DNA of 64,000 bases from Blautia hominis (GCA_002270465.1 NQOF01000001.1:312501-376500); one strand, 5' to 3'. Shown: positions 26,270-35,716, numbered from the stretch's first letter. Numbers and translations: made by a program. The notes: a model not told the origin generated them from the letters alone.

Positions 26270-27518
26270 CCTTTCCCTCCTTTCCGGCTTCCAGAAGCCC
26301 TTTTATGACATCTGCAGTCACATGGCAGTTTTCTGCATTCATGTTTTTAAGAGCTGTCTCGACCAGATTTACTACCTGGGTGTCCAATCGTCTGATAGGC
26401 TCGTCACCGCCTACAAGCGGAGCCATGTTCATAGTCTGCCTCCATTCGTTCGGCGTCATGGCGCCGCGGTCTACCATTGCCTGGAAAGCCAGCTTTGTGG
26501 TCAGGCTGGCACACTGCAGGTTATTAGCTTCAAACACAATCTTATTTCCGAAGCCGCGTTCCTTGCGTGTAAACAGTCCTACTGTATAGGTTCCATGCAT
26601 CTGGACCACCACTGGCTCTATCTCAGCCTCATAATAAGCTGTCCATTCATCCTCCGTGTAATTTGACTGTACGATCTTTTTGTTTGTGTTAAAAAAGGAC
26701 TGGATCCGTTCAATCGTCCTATCAGTCTGTGCTGCATTTGGCACATAATCCTTCGGCTCAATCCTGACCGCTTCTGCTTTTGAATCCACACCTGCTGCAC
26801 CGAATGTCTCGCTTTCTATCGCCAGGTAATCGTCTACAAAGGATTTTACATTCTTTTTGATATCTTCCGGACGCATAGAGCTGTTAAATTTAAGCAACCA
26901 CCGGATAATCCCGCTATTTTTGATCGCCTTTATGATTCCCTGGTCGATCGTACCAATGACATCCATCATCTGTGAGATGGCTTTTGCCGGGCTTTCTCCA
27001 AACACATCATCTGTGTTAAAATCCTGTCGCAGGTGGATGATATCCTGATAGGCAAACGTGCCGGATTTCCCGTTCCTGTACTGGAATTTCAGGTACAGGT
27101 TTCCCTGCTTGTCGTACAACGCTTCCGCAAATACACATGGGACCGGGTATAGCTGCACCGGCAGCCCATTCTCATCCCGTATGATCAGGATAAACGCATT
27201 ATTATTCAGACATAGCTGATTCGCCGCCTTCTCCTGCAGCATCTGCCCAGTCATGTAAGGGTTTGGCTCCTCCAACAGGAAGCGGATCCGCGCGTCAGGG
27301 TTTACCTTCAGGCCACCTGCCGGGTCATCCCGGATGTGTTTTCCCACAAGCTTTCCGATTGCCTTTACCTTTGGCCGGATGCAGGCACGGACGATATCGC
27401 TTTCATATAGTTTCCCATTCCAGGCATAATACCGTTCCTGCCAGGTGGTAAGCATCTGCAGTCCTTCTTTGGCTGTGGGTTCCCGGTTCCTGGTCTGTTT
27501 TTTGCCAAATAATTTCAT
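26262..27518 (-). CDS. Portal protein (HK97 family)
   Basis: A 418-residue protein starting at 27518, which follows AAAGGAG; the longer frame adds an unlikely leader. Features include LYESDIVRACIRPKVKAIGK, the wing/stem region NPYMTGQMLQEKAANQLCLN, DIIHLRQDFNTDDVFGESPA and the C-terminal MVDRGAMTPNEWRQTMNMAPL, all typical of phage portal proteins of the HK97 type. Twelve copies form the DNA gate of the prohead and bind terminase. Confidence 0.93.
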   Translation of the reverse strand: MKLFGKKQTRNREPTAKEGLQMLTTWQERYYAWNGKLYESDIVRACIRPKVKAIGKLVGKHIRDDPAGGLKVNPDARIRFLLEEPNPYMTGQMLQEKAANQLCLNNNAFILIIRDENGLPVQLYPVPCVFAEALYDKQGNLYLKFQYRNGKSGTFAYQDIIHLRQDFNTDDVFGESPAKAISQMMDVIGTIDQGIIKAIKNSGIIRWLLKFNSSMRPEDIKKNVKSFVDDYLAIESETFGAAGVDSKAEAVRIEPKDYVPNAAQTDRTIERIQSFFNTNKKIVQSNYTEDEWTAYYEAEIEPVVVQMHGTYTVGLFTRKERGFGNKIVFEANNLQCASLTTKLAFQAMVDRGAMTPNEWRQTMNMAPLVGGDEPIRRLDTQVVNLVETALKNMNAENCHVTADVIKGLLEAGKEGKDG

Positions 27519-27580
27519 AGGTTTACTCCTTTCTTGCGCCGGCGCAATTCCGGCCATAAAAATAACGCCCGGTAAAGGCG

Positions 27581-29272
27581 TCATATCAGACTCATATAAT
27601 CATTCATGTTGTTCTGCAACACTACATAGGCATCCAGCAGGGCTGCTGTACCATCAATCCTTCTCCGGGGCTTACTGGTCTTGATTGGCTGGATATTATC
27701 GTTCTTATCCACATCCACTGCTGTATTGCAGAGGCACCACTTATCCACCGGGTTATTGTTGTAGATGATCACGTTATTTTCCAGATCGGCACCCAGGGCT
27801 TTCATGGGCTGTGACAAAGTTTTCTTCCCCTGGATGACTGGTACCATACTGGCCTTCCCAAAGTAGTCCTGCATATCCTCCACGAAATAGACTGCAGACC
27901 AGGAATCATATCCTATCAGGTTTAAATATATATCGTACTCCTCCTGCACTTCCACGAACCAGGCTTTTACATCCCTGTATGAGATTTTATTTCCCGGACA
28001 AGTCCGCACATACCCCTTTTCAATCCACACATCATAGGGGATCTTGTCTTCCTGTATCCGCTTCTCCACCAGATCCTCCGGCATCCAGTACATGGACATT
28101 ACATAGATATGCTCATCATCAGGCACCTTAAACAGCACTTTTGCCGCTGTCAGGTCTGTAGTGGAGGATAAGTCCACGCCGCCGATGCCGTATCTTGGCT
28201 TCAATTGGAAAATATCAAAGGTCATTGTGTTGTTCGCCTGTTCAAAGGTCAGCCATGCCTCACTTGAAGTCTCACGGATGTTGAATTCCTTACAGAGCAG
28301 GTTCTTCACCAGCCGCGGGTTCTTCTTTGCCTTCTCTACTTTGTCTTTCAGGGTGTTCCGGTTCTTTATGGTTCCAAGACCCGGGTTGGCCTTCTCCCAG
28401 CAGTTCTCGTCCGTCCACTCCTTTCGGCTGTCCAGTTCATAGATAAAGGCAATAAAGTGTTCATCTTTGTAACCATCTGGGTCTTCATACCCATTGATGA
28501 CCATTTCTGCCTCTTCATACTTCTGATCGTAGATGTCCTCCCGGATAGTCCCGGCGGTGGAAGTGATATACACCAGGGGCTGTTCCCTGGCCGACACACC
28601 ATCAGCCATGATATCATAAAGGGCCTTGCCTTGCTTCCACTGGTGGATCTCATCCATGAGGACGCAATGGATATTCAAGCCGTCAAGCGTATCACTGTCA
28701 GATGCAAGGGGTTTAAATACCCCATCGTTAAAATCTGTATCCAACTCTGCAACCAAGGAGCGCACCCGCTTGGTAAGAGAAGGAGATTTCTTTACCATCC
28801 TCTTTGATTCCAGCCAGATTATCTTACTCTGGTCTTTTTTGGTCGCAACCGCATAGACTTCCGGTCCCATCTCTCCGTCCGCTGTCAGCATATATAAGCC
28901 TACAACGGATGCCAGCAGGGATTTACCGTTTTTCTTCCCCACGATCAGGAGCGATTCCCGGTATTTCCGGTTTCCCTCGATGTCGACAAAACCAAATACA
29001 GTTGCCAGGTGTGCTTTCTCCCACAATTCCAATTGTACCGGTTTACCGCCAAATTTACCTTTTGAGTGACGGCAGTAATTCTCTGCAAATTCAAGTATGT
29101 GATTGGCCCGGTTTGAACTGTAAAAGTATTCCCCTGGGCTTTCAATGTCCTTTACAACTTTTTTATAGGTCCTGAATACTTTATCCGACACTCGGATCTC
29201 TTTATTCTGTATCTTTTCCCAATATTCCAGAATGGGATTATAAGCTAAGGGGTACTTAATCATCCCGGCCAT
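27581..29272 (-). CDS. Terminase large subunit
   Basis: A 563-residue motor protein. Walker A is VGKKNGKS (about 111-118) and Walker B VLMDEIHQW. The C-terminal nuclease has an RYGIGGVDLSSTTDLTA acidic motif. It is the HK97/P27-type large subunit: it pumps DNA into proheads and cuts concatemers. It overlaps the small subunit by 17 bases; a GAGG site precedes the start. Confidence 0.94.
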   Translation of the reverse strand: MAGMIKYPLAYNPILEYWEKIQNKEIRVSDKVFRTYKKVVKDIESPGEYFYSSNRANHILEFAENYCRHSKGKFGGKPVQLELWEKAHLATVFGFVDIEGNRKYRESLLIVGKKNGKSLLASVVGLYMLTADGEMGPEVYAVATKKDQSKIIWLESKRMVKKSPSLTKRVRSLVAELDTDFNDGVFKPLASDSDTLDGLNIHCVLMDEIHQWKQGKALYDIMADGVSAREQPLVYITSTAGTIREDIYDQKYEEAEMVINGYEDPDGYKDEHFIAFIYELDSRKEWTDENCWEKANPGLGTIKNRNTLKDKVEKAKKNPRLVKNLLCKEFNIRETSSEAWLTFEQANNTMTFDIFQLKPRYGIGGVDLSSTTDLTAAKVLFKVPDDEHIYVMSMYWMPEDLVEKRIQEDKIPYDVWIEKGYVRTCPGNKISYRDVKAWFVEVQEEYDIYLNLIGYDSWSAVYFVEDMQDYFGKASMVPVIQGKKTLSQPMKALGADLENNVIIYNNNPVDKWCLCNTAVDVDKNDNIQPIKTSKPRRRIDGTAALLDAYVVLQNNMNDYMSLI

Positions 29273-29642
29273 TTACAAAATCCTCAAATCCATCTCCAGC
29301 TCCCGTAGGCGACCGTGATGGGGGCTTTGGCAGCAGTTCTGTAAGCTGTTTGATAGTCCCCATATAATTTTTGATCATTGTGTTATACACTTCGACCTCA
29401 GAACATTTTTTTACCCCTTTTTGATTAGCTCCATTCTGGTATTCCTCGGTATAGCCTTTCTCATTTATGATCTTGCGCAGCTCGTAAAGGGACGCGCTCA
29501 TAAATGCTGCTTCATCCATCAATGAATCTACAGCTTTTCTTGTTTTTTCATCCATCTCTCCGCAGATGCCTGATAGTTTCTTTTTTTCAGCCGTTATGAT
29601 CTCTTCTTTTGTCATCTCTGCATATGTCTTTCTTCGTCCCAC
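29256..29642 (-). CDS. Terminase small subunit (P27 family-like)
   Basis: A 128-residue helical protein (MGRRKTYAEMTKEEIITAEKKK, then SASLYELRKIINEKGYTEEYQNG, then QLTELLPKPPSR). Size, position and the tail LLPKPP pattern fit P27-like small terminase subunits, which recognise the packaging site and stimulate the large subunit. Confidence 0.82.
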   Translation of the reverse strand: MGRRKTYAEMTKEEIITAEKKKLSGICGEMDEKTRKAVDSLMDEAAFMSASLYELRKIINEKGYTEEYQNGANQKGVKKCSEVEVYNTMIKNYMGTIKQLTELLPKPPSRSPTGAGDGFEDFVNGRDD

Positions 29643-29741
29643 TTACTCACCTCATTTCTGTTTATACTACACCCCCGCTCACGTGATCCTGCGTGTTACA
29701 TGAAGGTTGACGTCTGGTTTTCCGTAATAAAAAATATGACC
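29643..29741. other. Non-coding gap between HNH and terminase, candidate cos region
   Basis: A 99-base gap with no reading frame between the HNH endonuclease and the small terminase, GC-rich in the middle (around 29672-29692, with CACGTG). In cos phages with HNH-assisted terminases the cohesive-end site lies exactly here. No overhang sequence can be identified from sequence alone. Confidence 0.3.
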
Positions 29742-30065
29742 TCAATCAGGGGGGAGTCTGGGTATCACATCTCCCTCCGGACTGAAATCATACTGTATCA
29801 ATCCTGCTGCCGGTCCGTCCTTCATGTTCTCCTTCTGGTGGCACACATGGCAGTCATATTTTAAGTTAGAAAAACCCAGAGCAATGTCTGGGTGATTGAT
29901 GTTATCTGGATTCAATTCCACTTTATGGTGAACTATGTAGCCTGGGCTGTCATGGCATGTCTCACATAATCCTCCATCAACAGACTTACGATGCTTTATG
30001 TATGCAGCTCTGCACTTCTTCCATCGTTTACTGTTGTAGAATGCTTTGGCGAACTCTTTTGCCAT
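29742..30065 (-). CDS. HNH endonuclease, DNA packaging accessory
   Basis: A 107-residue protein; the start at 30065 follows GAGGTG. The beta-beta-alpha metal motif is complete: CETCHDSP, then IVHHKVELN, NPDNINHPDIALGFSNL and CHVCHQKEN, with the paired CxxC zinc sites and the HH/N/H active residues. HNH proteins of this type next to terminase are needed for specific cos cleavage in studied phages. It is not inside an intron or a coding gene, so a homing role is unlikely. Confidence 0.92.
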   Translation of the reverse strand: MAKEFAKAFYNSKRWKKCRAAYIKHRKSVDGGLCETCHDSPGYIVHHKVELNPDNINHPDIALGFSNLKYDCHVCHQKENMKDGPAAGLIQYDFSPEGDVIPRLPPD

Positions 30066-30132
30066 CAGGCTCACCTCACTTTCTGAAATCAAAAAGAGAC
30101 GGGGTTAGCCACCTCCCGTCCCTCTTTATTAA

Positions 30133-30288
30133 TTATTTTTTCTTTTCCCACTCTTCTTTTGTCATAATTCCTTCTTGGGATGACGTTTCCTGACTGGTGG
30201 GAAGGTAGGCATTTTTTGCCTTGCATTTAGGGCAGACATCATACATACTCTCATCAACATTTCCACATACAACACATTTGTACTTCAT
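30133..30288 (-). CDS. Small zinc-ribbon protein
   Basis: A 51-residue protein with CVVCGNVDE and VCPKCKAKN, two CxxC pairs forming a rubredoxin-like zinc ribbon, and a Lys-rich end. The ATG at 30288 has a CGGAGG site seven bases upstream. It is the first gene behind a strong predicted promoter and precedes HNH and terminase, so it may be an early-late regulator or a packaging accessory. Function unknown. Confidence 0.7.
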   Translation of the reverse strand: MKYKCVVCGNVDESMYDVCPKCKAKNAYLPTSQETSSQEGIMTKEEWEKKK

Positions 30289-30317
30289 AATACTACCTCC
30301 GCTCTGCATTTTATATA

Positions 30318-30346
30318 ATTATACTCCATACAAAAATAAAATGCAA
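30318..30346 (-). promoter_or_regulatory. Predicted late promoter of the packaging/structural operon
   Basis: On the minus strand TTGCAT (30341-30346), a 17-base spacer, and TATAAT (30318-30323), about 30 bases before the zinc-ribbon gene. All packaging, head, tail and lysis genes follow on the same strand without a clear terminator, so this is the candidate late promoter. The regulator encoded just upstream (30483-30872) may act on it. Confidence 0.65.
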
Positions 30347-30411
30347 ACAATATAAAATTTAATCAGCCACCAGGCCATGACACCCGGCAGCCGTAACAAA
30401 AGGAGGGCTTT

Positions 30412-30528
30412 ATGAATGACTTCTCATTATCCACACTTGCCTATCTTAATAATATCATAGACCGCGACGGAAATCTTGGAAATTACGGAAATCTTTTTAT
30501 GTATCTCCAAAACCTATTGGATGCCTGA
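30412..30528 (+). CDS. Possible 38-residue peptide, antisense to the operon
   Basis: A plus-strand frame (MNDFSLSTLAYLNNIIDRDG at the start) with a very good AGGAGG site five bases before the ATG. Its 3' half overlaps the end of the regulator gene on the other strand. No promoter is evident. The ribosome binding site is the only support, so this may be chance. Confidence 0.25.
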   Translation: MNDFSLSTLAYLNNIIDRDGNLGNYGNLFMYLQNLLDA

Positions 30529-30872
30529 CGTCCACTGTAACCTATCAACTCTCCAATCTCTTCCCAACTTAAATTATTAATGATTCTGTACCTGATAATA
30601 TCCCGCTCGGGGCATGGAGCATTATTGATATACACTTCAACTTTTTGTCTATCCTCATGGAGTTTTCTCTTGTAATACTGAATCTCATTCCGGATCCGCT
30701 CACCTTCTTCCACATACCATTCCATAAAATCCTTTTTGCCACCGCCTTTTGGCATATCAGATATGATATTGTTTTTATACGGGTTAAAATCTTCATGCCT
30801 GGCAAGTTCCATATAAAGAGATTTCAGTTTATTGTCATCTTCCTGCAGGCTATATAATTCTCTAATCGTCAT
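30483..30872 (-). CDS. Sigma-region-4-like late transcription regulator (ArpU/RinA type)
   Basis: A 129-residue protein. The N-terminal half is helical and charged; the C-terminal half contains PERDIIRYRIINNLSWEEIGELIG followed by YSGRQASNRFWRYIKRF, a helix-turn-helix resembling sigma-70 region 4 and the phage late-activator families (DUF1492, ArpU, RinA). Its place just ahead of the HNH/terminase genes and a promoter is where such activators are found in Gram-positive siphophages. It likely switches on the late operon. Confidence 0.75.
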   Translation of the reverse strand: MTIRELYSLQEDDNKLKSLYMELARHEDFNPYKNNIISDMPKGGGKKDFMEWYVEEGERIRNEIQYYKRKLHEDRQKVEVYINNAPCPERDIIRYRIINNLSWEEIGELIGYSGRQASNRFWRYIKRFP

Positions 30873-31260
30873 TCTCTGGCACCTCCATTATAATCCCTCT
30901 TTTATTCAGGGTCTTTGCTACATCCGCCCTTAACTTTGTGATTATTTTTTCTCCATCTATACTGCAGTATGCGCCTATGTTTTCTTGAAAAAACAGTTCA
31001 CATTCTCTTATGACCTTCATATACTCTATTTCTCTATCCTTATGTTTCGATATATTATAATGCCGCAAGGCCGCCTGGTAGTCCCTGACCGTCTGCAGCA
31101 CAACTGCACACATGAGCCTTTTTACTCCCTCATCGTTAATTACAATCACCTCTCTGTCTAATCCAAAGTTCCCACATTCCCACATCAGTTCCCACTCATT
31201 TTTAGGTGATGTGGGACTGAAAAATCCAGTGTTTATGCGGGTTCCAGGCAAAGTTCCCAC
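30862..31260 (-). CDS. Hypothetical phage protein with uncertain start
   Basis: The open frame gives up to 132 residues, but the first 35 are encoded by the repeat-rich DNA described separately (MWECGNFG comes from one repeat), so the real start is probably further in. An AGAGAGG site near 31135 would fit a start close to residues 42-50, giving a protein of about 85-90 residues (RLMCAVVLQTVRDYQAALRHYN, then ECELFFQENIGAYCSIDGEKII). The core resembles small helical proteins found before late regulators in Clostridia phages. Function unknown. Confidence 0.6.
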   Translation of the reverse strand: MGTLPGTRINTGFFSPTSPKNEWELMWECGNFGLDREVIVINDEGVKRLMCAVVLQTVRDYQAALRHYNISKHKDREIEYMKVIRECELFFQENIGAYCSIDGEKIITKLRADVAKTLNKRGIIMEVPENDD

Positions 31261-31480
31261 ATTCCCACATGTTTTCCGTTTATAGAGCTATATATGTAAC
31301 ACTCTTATCCTTACCATTATTTTTAGAACCTTTGTATATATAATAAATATAATGTATAGTTCTATAGTAAAATATTATGTGGGAATGTGGGAACACCTAC
31401 TACTTTCCCTTTAAAATCAAGGGTTCCGGAGTCCCACATAGTTCCCACATTTTCATTCCATGTGGGATTTTTTGTGGGAC
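31164..31480. repeat. GTTCCCACAT repeat cluster beside the replication gene
   Basis: The 18-base unit GTTCCCACATTCCCACAT occurs at 31168-31185 and 31253-31270 (each preceded by CAAA) and inverted at 31377-31394. Degenerate GTCCCACATA/GTTCCCACAT copies lie at 31431-31450, with further TGTGGGA half-units up to about 31480. The intervening DNA (31275-31376) is very AT-rich. The arrangement of iterons plus an AT-rich stretch beside a primase-helicase gene resembles a replication origin; this is inference. Confidence 0.6.
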
Positions 31481-33960
31481 TTTTCGTCAAATACCCCATC
31501 AGGATCCCTATCTGTTTCATCTTCCAGTTCTTCAAAGGACGATGGATCCATAAATAAAATCTTTACATACCTCGCTTTCGTATCCTTTCCAAAAACAGTT
31601 GTCCGAAAAGAATACCTGTTATCTGATGTCTTTTCCAAATAACCAGACTGTGCCCATTCCTTTTTTATCGCTTCAAAGTTGAAACCATTGTCTTCCATCA
31701 CCTTGCAAAGCTCCGTTTGGTTAAATAAACAATGTTCTTTCGTTATTTTGCCCAGAATCCTTGGCGTACATGAAATGTCAAAATAATTCTCATTAACCGC
31801 GATCCAGTCAACAATGAACTTGTATGCCCGCTCCGACTGGGATACTTCCTGCGCATTTTTAAGAATGGCAGCACTCTCATTTATATCCATAGGCTCCTCT
31901 TCCGGGAAGAGACATTTTCCCGCTAATCGGTCTGCAAGGATAATAGCCGCCAGGCTCTGTGCCTGCTTCCCAGTGCTCTGCGACACTTCCGCCAGCCCCC
32001 TGCAGAGTTCCTTATGTTCCTTGATTAATTCTCCTGTATCCATGCCTTGTATGTACCTGATAAACCGTTCGCCAGCATAGCCATTATTACCACGGGCAAT
32101 TTCAAGCGCTTTCCCGTAATCATGAAAGAGGGCACCTTCCACTTCCAATTCGATAACCCTGTTAATCGCTCCTGCACCCGAATTATTCCCTGTGATCGGC
32201 TGCTCACCATTAAAAAATGATACATTTTCCCATGTCTTACTGTCACGTTCCTTACTGTTCCGGTCAAGCCTGCCCCGGCCTTTTCCCTCTGTCATTGCGT
32301 AGATCAGCTTGCTTAGATCCCCCCGTGATAACTGCGTCTCATCAACAAAGACCGGAATGTCCTTCATCAGTGCAGCACGGTTTGTACAGTAATTAAGTGT
32401 TGAATCCACTGACAAGATCAAATCATCCGGTACTCCCCATATTGAGGCGGCCAGGATAAAAGCAACTGTTTTGCCAAGACCTGACGGCCCCCAGAGGTGA
32501 ACCACAAAGCACAGACAGCCTAAAATTTTCAGGAGTACGGACGCGAAGCTTGCATCCATTAAAAGCCTTATGTGTCGATTCTTCCTGTATTCCAGGCATT
32601 CTTTCCGCCATGTCTCAAAGTCGCCATGAGGCGTCAGTGCCCGCATTATTTTCTCCTGGCTGTTATCCCCATCAAAAGCGAGGCCTTTCATATAAGGGAA
32701 AAATTCCTTCCCAATCCATCCAAAGTGAGAAACTGCTTTTGTAACCGGAATCTGTTCTTCATTAAGACGGTACATATCAGCTATATAATTAACCAATTCT
32801 TTCGCTGTCCTGTCAGTCACAGATACCCCCAGATTAGACAGTGTGATAATTTTTGTCTTCGTGCAGCATATAGCTGGTTCTATCCTTATATCTTTCCAGA
32901 CAAATGCGCCATTTCTCCTTACGCTGAAGGCAATATCATATTTTTGCTCACCAGTTTCGATGTTTTCCATTAGGCCTATTGGCATAATTTGCTGATAAGA
33001 TGCGGTGATCAGCACAGGTGGGTCCGTGTCCCTTTTCCCTGGGATCCATTTGTGAACGCCGCTGTTGTCACAATCCCACTGCCCACATTTGAGCTGCATA
33101 GGTGCATTTTTGAAATGCGTGACATGACTCTCTTCTGGAACAGCAGCATTTGCATAAGGTGTAGTACCCTTATTATATTTCAAAGCACTCTTGACTTTCG
33201 TCTCCACTTCTTTTTCTGTGAGCGGAGGCTGACACTTTTCAGCATTTTCAGTCAGGGCCGCCGCCAGGATCGCTTCGTCTGATAATCCTTTTGCCTGTAA
33301 GCTGCAAGCCAGTTTAAAAATAGTATCGTCCCGCGTCCCCTCCTGGATGACTGCAGGTGAAGAGAATTTTCCCTTATCAACCTCATCTTTTTTACCTGCA
33401 GATATGAACTCAAACACTCTTTCATCTGCTTCAGCCAAGACAAATTCATCAGGGGAATATTCCCATTGGTAGCGTTGTCCATTAAAATGCAAGCTGGGAG
33501 GGGCTACAACATATCCGCCCTCTCCCCTGAGATCAACACCGGATCCATCCCTAAAGATATCCCTGTCACAGGAAACTTCCTTGGATGAATGGTAAAATAT
33601 ATGATAACCACCGCCACCGGTAATAGCCATCCAGGTACTGTCTTGAAGACTTCCATGTTCTCTCTCCCACGACCTCAATGTTTCCCGGCCATCTATCCCT
33701 TTTTCTTCTTTCACATCCAGGTCAATGGCAATGATCCCACCTGATCTGCTGCCCGTTGCGATAGCGATATTAGCCCTCGGCCACTTTTTCCACCATTTTT
33801 TTATTGTCTCGGGATCCGTTGTTGCTTCGATTAATCCCTTTCCGGTGAGCGGTTTTTTAAAGTCACTTGGATTATTACCCCAGGCACACACGGGGAACAC
33901 CGCAAGTCCCATTTTGGCGTAGGCCAGTGCATATTTATCCATATTATAATTTTTAGACAA
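31453..33960 (-). CDS. Primase-polymerase / superfamily 3-like helicase replication protein
   Basis: An 835-residue protein, with the TTG at 33960 preferred because GGGGG lies nine bases before it (ATG 33942 is the alternative). Residues about 1-190 form a bifunctional primase/polymerase domain: [11 protein letters not shown], then [11 protein letters not shown] with the catalytic acidic pair, and [11 protein letters not shown] primase C-terminal helical part (about 215-275) is followed by a DUF927-type helicase with Walker [10 protein letters not shown] and [11 protein letters not shown]. The end (KSHKKSHME) is encoded by repeat-like DNA. It initiates and unwinds phage DNA replication. Confidence 0.9.
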   Translation of the reverse strand: MSKNYNMDKYALAYAKMGLAVFPVCAWGNNPSDFKKPLTGKGLIEATTDPETIKKWWKKWPRANIAIATGSRSGGIIAIDLDVKEEKGIDGRETLRSWEREHGSLQDSTWMAITGGGGYHIFYHSSKEVSCDRDIFRDGSGVDLRGEGGYVVAPPSLHFNGQRYQWEYSPDEFVLAEADERVFEFISAGKKDEVDKGKFSSPAVIQEGTRDDTIFKLACSLQAKGLSDEAILAAALTENAEKCQPPLTEKEVETKVKSALKYNKGTTPYANAAVPEESHVTHFKNAPMQLKCGQWDCDNSGVHKWIPGKRDTDPPVLITASYQQIMPIGLMENIETGEQKYDIAFSVRRNGAFVWKDIRIEPAICCTKTKIITLSNLGVSVTDRTAKELVNYIADMYRLNEEQIPVTKAVSHFGWIGKEFFPYMKGLAFDGDNSQEKIMRALTPHGDFETWRKECLEYRKNRHIRLLMDASFASVLLKILGCLCFVVHLWGPSGLGKTVAFILAASIWGVPDDLILSVDSTLNYCTNRAALMKDIPVFVDETQLSRGDLSKLIYAMTEGKGRGRLDRNSKERDSKTWENVSFFNGEQPITGNNSGAGAINRVIELEVEGALFHDYGKALEIARGNNGYAGERFIRYIQGMDTGELIKEHKELCRGLAEVSQSTGKQAQSLAAIILADRLAGKCLFPEEEPMDINESAAILKNAQEVSQSERAYKFIVDWIAVNENYFDISCTPRILGKITKEHCLFNQTELCKVMEDNGFNFEAIKKEWAQSGYLEKTSDNRYSFRTTVFGKDTKARYVKILFMDPSSFEELEDETDRDPDGVFDEKSHKKSHME

Positions 33961-33984
33961 TCTGTGTGTCCCCCTTTGCAATCA

Positions 33985-34353
33985 TTACCTCTTACAGTCC
34001 TCTTCCGCACCTTTGCAGTACACTACAGGCAGCCAATGCGGGCTTTTATAATATTTAATCTCAGGGTTTACCTTAGGGAGGTCCAGGCCGCCGCCATCAA
34101 GCAAATATATGAAGAACTCAGCCGGTTCCTTATGTATGGCATTCTCTTCCTGCAATTCTCCAACGAGGCTAATGATATCTTGGTTCCATCCCGACCAAAA
34201 AACCACATTCCGGCTTTTGGTGGAAGCAATACAGAAATCCCCGCGGTAATCAAACCCTATCCCATCTAGGAACCGTTCCAACTCAACACAGCTCACTGCA
34301 TCATTTATCCGGATGTATTCTTTTATCATTTCTTTCACTTCTTCTCTATTCAT
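33985..34353 (-). CDS. Hypothetical early phage protein
   Basis: A 122-residue acidic protein (MNREEVKEMIKEYIRINDAV... NVVFWSGWNQDIISLVGEL... GGGLDLPKVNPEIKYYKSPH). It lies 24 bases before the primase-helicase and overlaps the previous stop by one base, so it belongs to the early replication operon. No motif is recognised; frequent Trp/Tyr and short strands suggest a compact alpha/beta fold. Confidence 0.65.
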   Translation of the reverse strand: MNREEVKEMIKEYIRINDAVSCVELERFLDGIGFDYRGDFCIASTKSRNVVFWSGWNQDIISLVGELQEENAIHKEPAEFFIYLLDGGGLDLPKVNPEIKYYKSPHWLPVVYCKGAEEDCKR

Positions 34354-34724
34354 TATTCAGTTTTCTCCTTCCTGAAATCCAATTCCTCATTTATGCACAC
34401 CCTCACGACTTCACTGGTGCTATTGTCCTCTAACATTTTCCGCAGCTCCTGGTCTGTACTGGTTGACAATATTGTAATCAGTAGCTCCTTAACCTTTCCC
34501 ATCCTATTTGCCTCTTTTTCTTTGTTTTCTTCTATCAGCATATCAATATCGTCTAAATCTTCCACGATACGATCCAGATAGGTCGAGATACAAACCATAG
34601 CTTGCTGCATTGATTCTGTGCTCAAAGTATCTGTTTTGCTATTATCTAATTGATTTGATAACCCGACAATTACGTTTGATATCCCGTTGATCTCCGCTGA
34701 TATTTCATATATTTCTCTTTTCAT
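34353..34724 (-). CDS. Hypothetical coiled-coil early phage protein
   Basis: A 123-residue protein with heptad-like helices (YLDRIVEDLDDIDMLIEENK) and an acidic character. It overlaps the downstream gene by one base and the upstream gene by four. No known domain. Possibly a structural or regulatory partner in the early operon; unassigned. Confidence 0.6.
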   Translation of the reverse strand: MKREIYEISAEINGISNVIVGLSNQLDNSKTDTLSTESMQQAMVCISTYLDRIVEDLDDIDMLIEENKEKEANRMGKVKELLITILSTSTDQELRKMLEDNSTSEVVRVCINEELDFRKEKTE

Positions 34725-34921
34725 ACAACTGCACCCGCCTTTTCCTGTTTATTTTCAATCACAAGGTCGATTAACTTGTTACAAAACGCAATTACTTTAT
34801 CTGACATATTCAGCTTGTCCATTTCAATGTTCCAAATCTCTTTAAGTTCTCTCAACTCCTCCAGATTCAACTGCAGTAATTCATATATCAGTTCCTTTAC
34901 CAAATCTTCAATTTTATTCAT
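34721..34921 (-). CDS. Small helical early phage protein
   Basis: A 66-residue protein (start MNKIEDLVKELIYELLQLN) preceded by GGGGG at seven bases. Leucine-rich amphipathic helices suggest oligomerisation. It overlaps the next gene by four bases. Function unknown. Confidence 0.6.
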   Translation of the reverse strand: MNKIEDLVKELIYELLQLNLEELRELKEIWNIEMDKLNMSDKVIAFCNKLIDLVIENKQEKAGAVV

Positions 34922-34934
34922 ATCGCGCCCCCGC

Positions 34935-35480
34935 TCAATCATTAACAGTAATAATCCCCCGGCCCATCAAGTATCCCAGGTAAAAAACATACTCCGTCCC
35001 CATGCCTACTTTGTTATGTACCGTCCTGTGGCCTAGCTTCCGTCCACTATCTTCCACCAAATAAATCAAATGCTCCGGAAACGCCGGGCACTCATCTCCC
35101 ATACGATACTCTTCAATCGTCTCTGTTACTACCGGTACTAACTCCTGAGCCTTTTTATGCAAGCGCTCCTCATTCAGCCTACGGACCGCATCCATCAGGA
35201 TAAAGTATACTGATTCTCCATACCTATCATACATGTAGTCTATATCCGGTTCCATTTCGCTGCCTTCGTCGTTGATTGCTTCTCCTTCGTAATTTAAGAC
35301 CTTCAGGACCCTCTCTATATCTTCATCGGGCATACACTGATTTACATACAGTGTCTTATTCTTTGCGGAGAACAATATAGCAAAATCTCCATACCGGGCT
35401 TTGTATGCCCCGTGTAGCTGCATAATCTGTACACTTGTCAATTTCCAGGGTGCTATGCGTTTCACAATAATTTCACTCAT
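34935..35480 (-). CDS. Hypothetical early phage protein
   Basis: A 181-residue protein; start MSEIIVKRIAPWKLTSVQIM at 35480 with GAGAGGA upstream. It has an alpha/beta look with MEPDIDYMYDRYGESVYFILMDAVRR and a C-terminal VYYLGYLMGRG-like end. No catalytic motif seen. It sits in the early operon between the small DNA-binding genes and the replication genes. Confidence 0.6.
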   Translation of the reverse strand: MSEIIVKRIAPWKLTSVQIMQLHGAYKARYGDFAILFSAKNKTLYVNQCMPDEDIERVLKVLNYEGEAINDEGSEMEPDIDYMYDRYGESVYFILMDAVRRLNEERLHKKAQELVPVVTETIEEYRMGDECPAFPEHLIYLVEDSGRKLGHRTVHNKVGMGTEYVFYLGYLMGRGIITVND

Positions 35481-35584
35481 AATTACAGTTCCTCTCTTTC
35501 CTTTTTGCGGAAACTGTGGTATATTTGCCTTGTGGATAGACTTATATATCACAGTTCCTTGCCCCTTGCTCTCAGCCGGCCAGC

Positions 35585-35716
35585 TTATGCAGGGGCATTT
35601 TTCTGTTTCATCTCATCCAACTGTTGCCGCAGCTCCTCCAGCTCCTTCATTGCCTTGTCATAATTTTCAAGCATCTTATAATAGATCTCTTCTGATATCA
35701 CAATTCCCTTCTGCAT
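35585..35716 (-). CDS. Very short coiled-coil phage protein (43 residues)
   Basis: A 43-residue frame (start MQKGIVISEEIYYKMLENYD; then ELEELRQQLDEMKQK) with a GGAGG site seven bases upstream that lies inside the preceding excisionase-like gene, overlapping it by 41 bases. The helix is a clear coiled coil. It may pair with the upstream DNA-binding protein. Function unknown. Confidence 0.6.
   Translation of the reverse strand: MQKGIVISEEIYYKMLENYDKAMKELEELRQQLDEMKQKNAPA

Noticed and set aside
31164-31480. Repeat cluster as a CRISPR array
   Set aside because: Repeats are irregularly spaced, partly inverted and partly coding; there are no uniform spacers and no cas genes.
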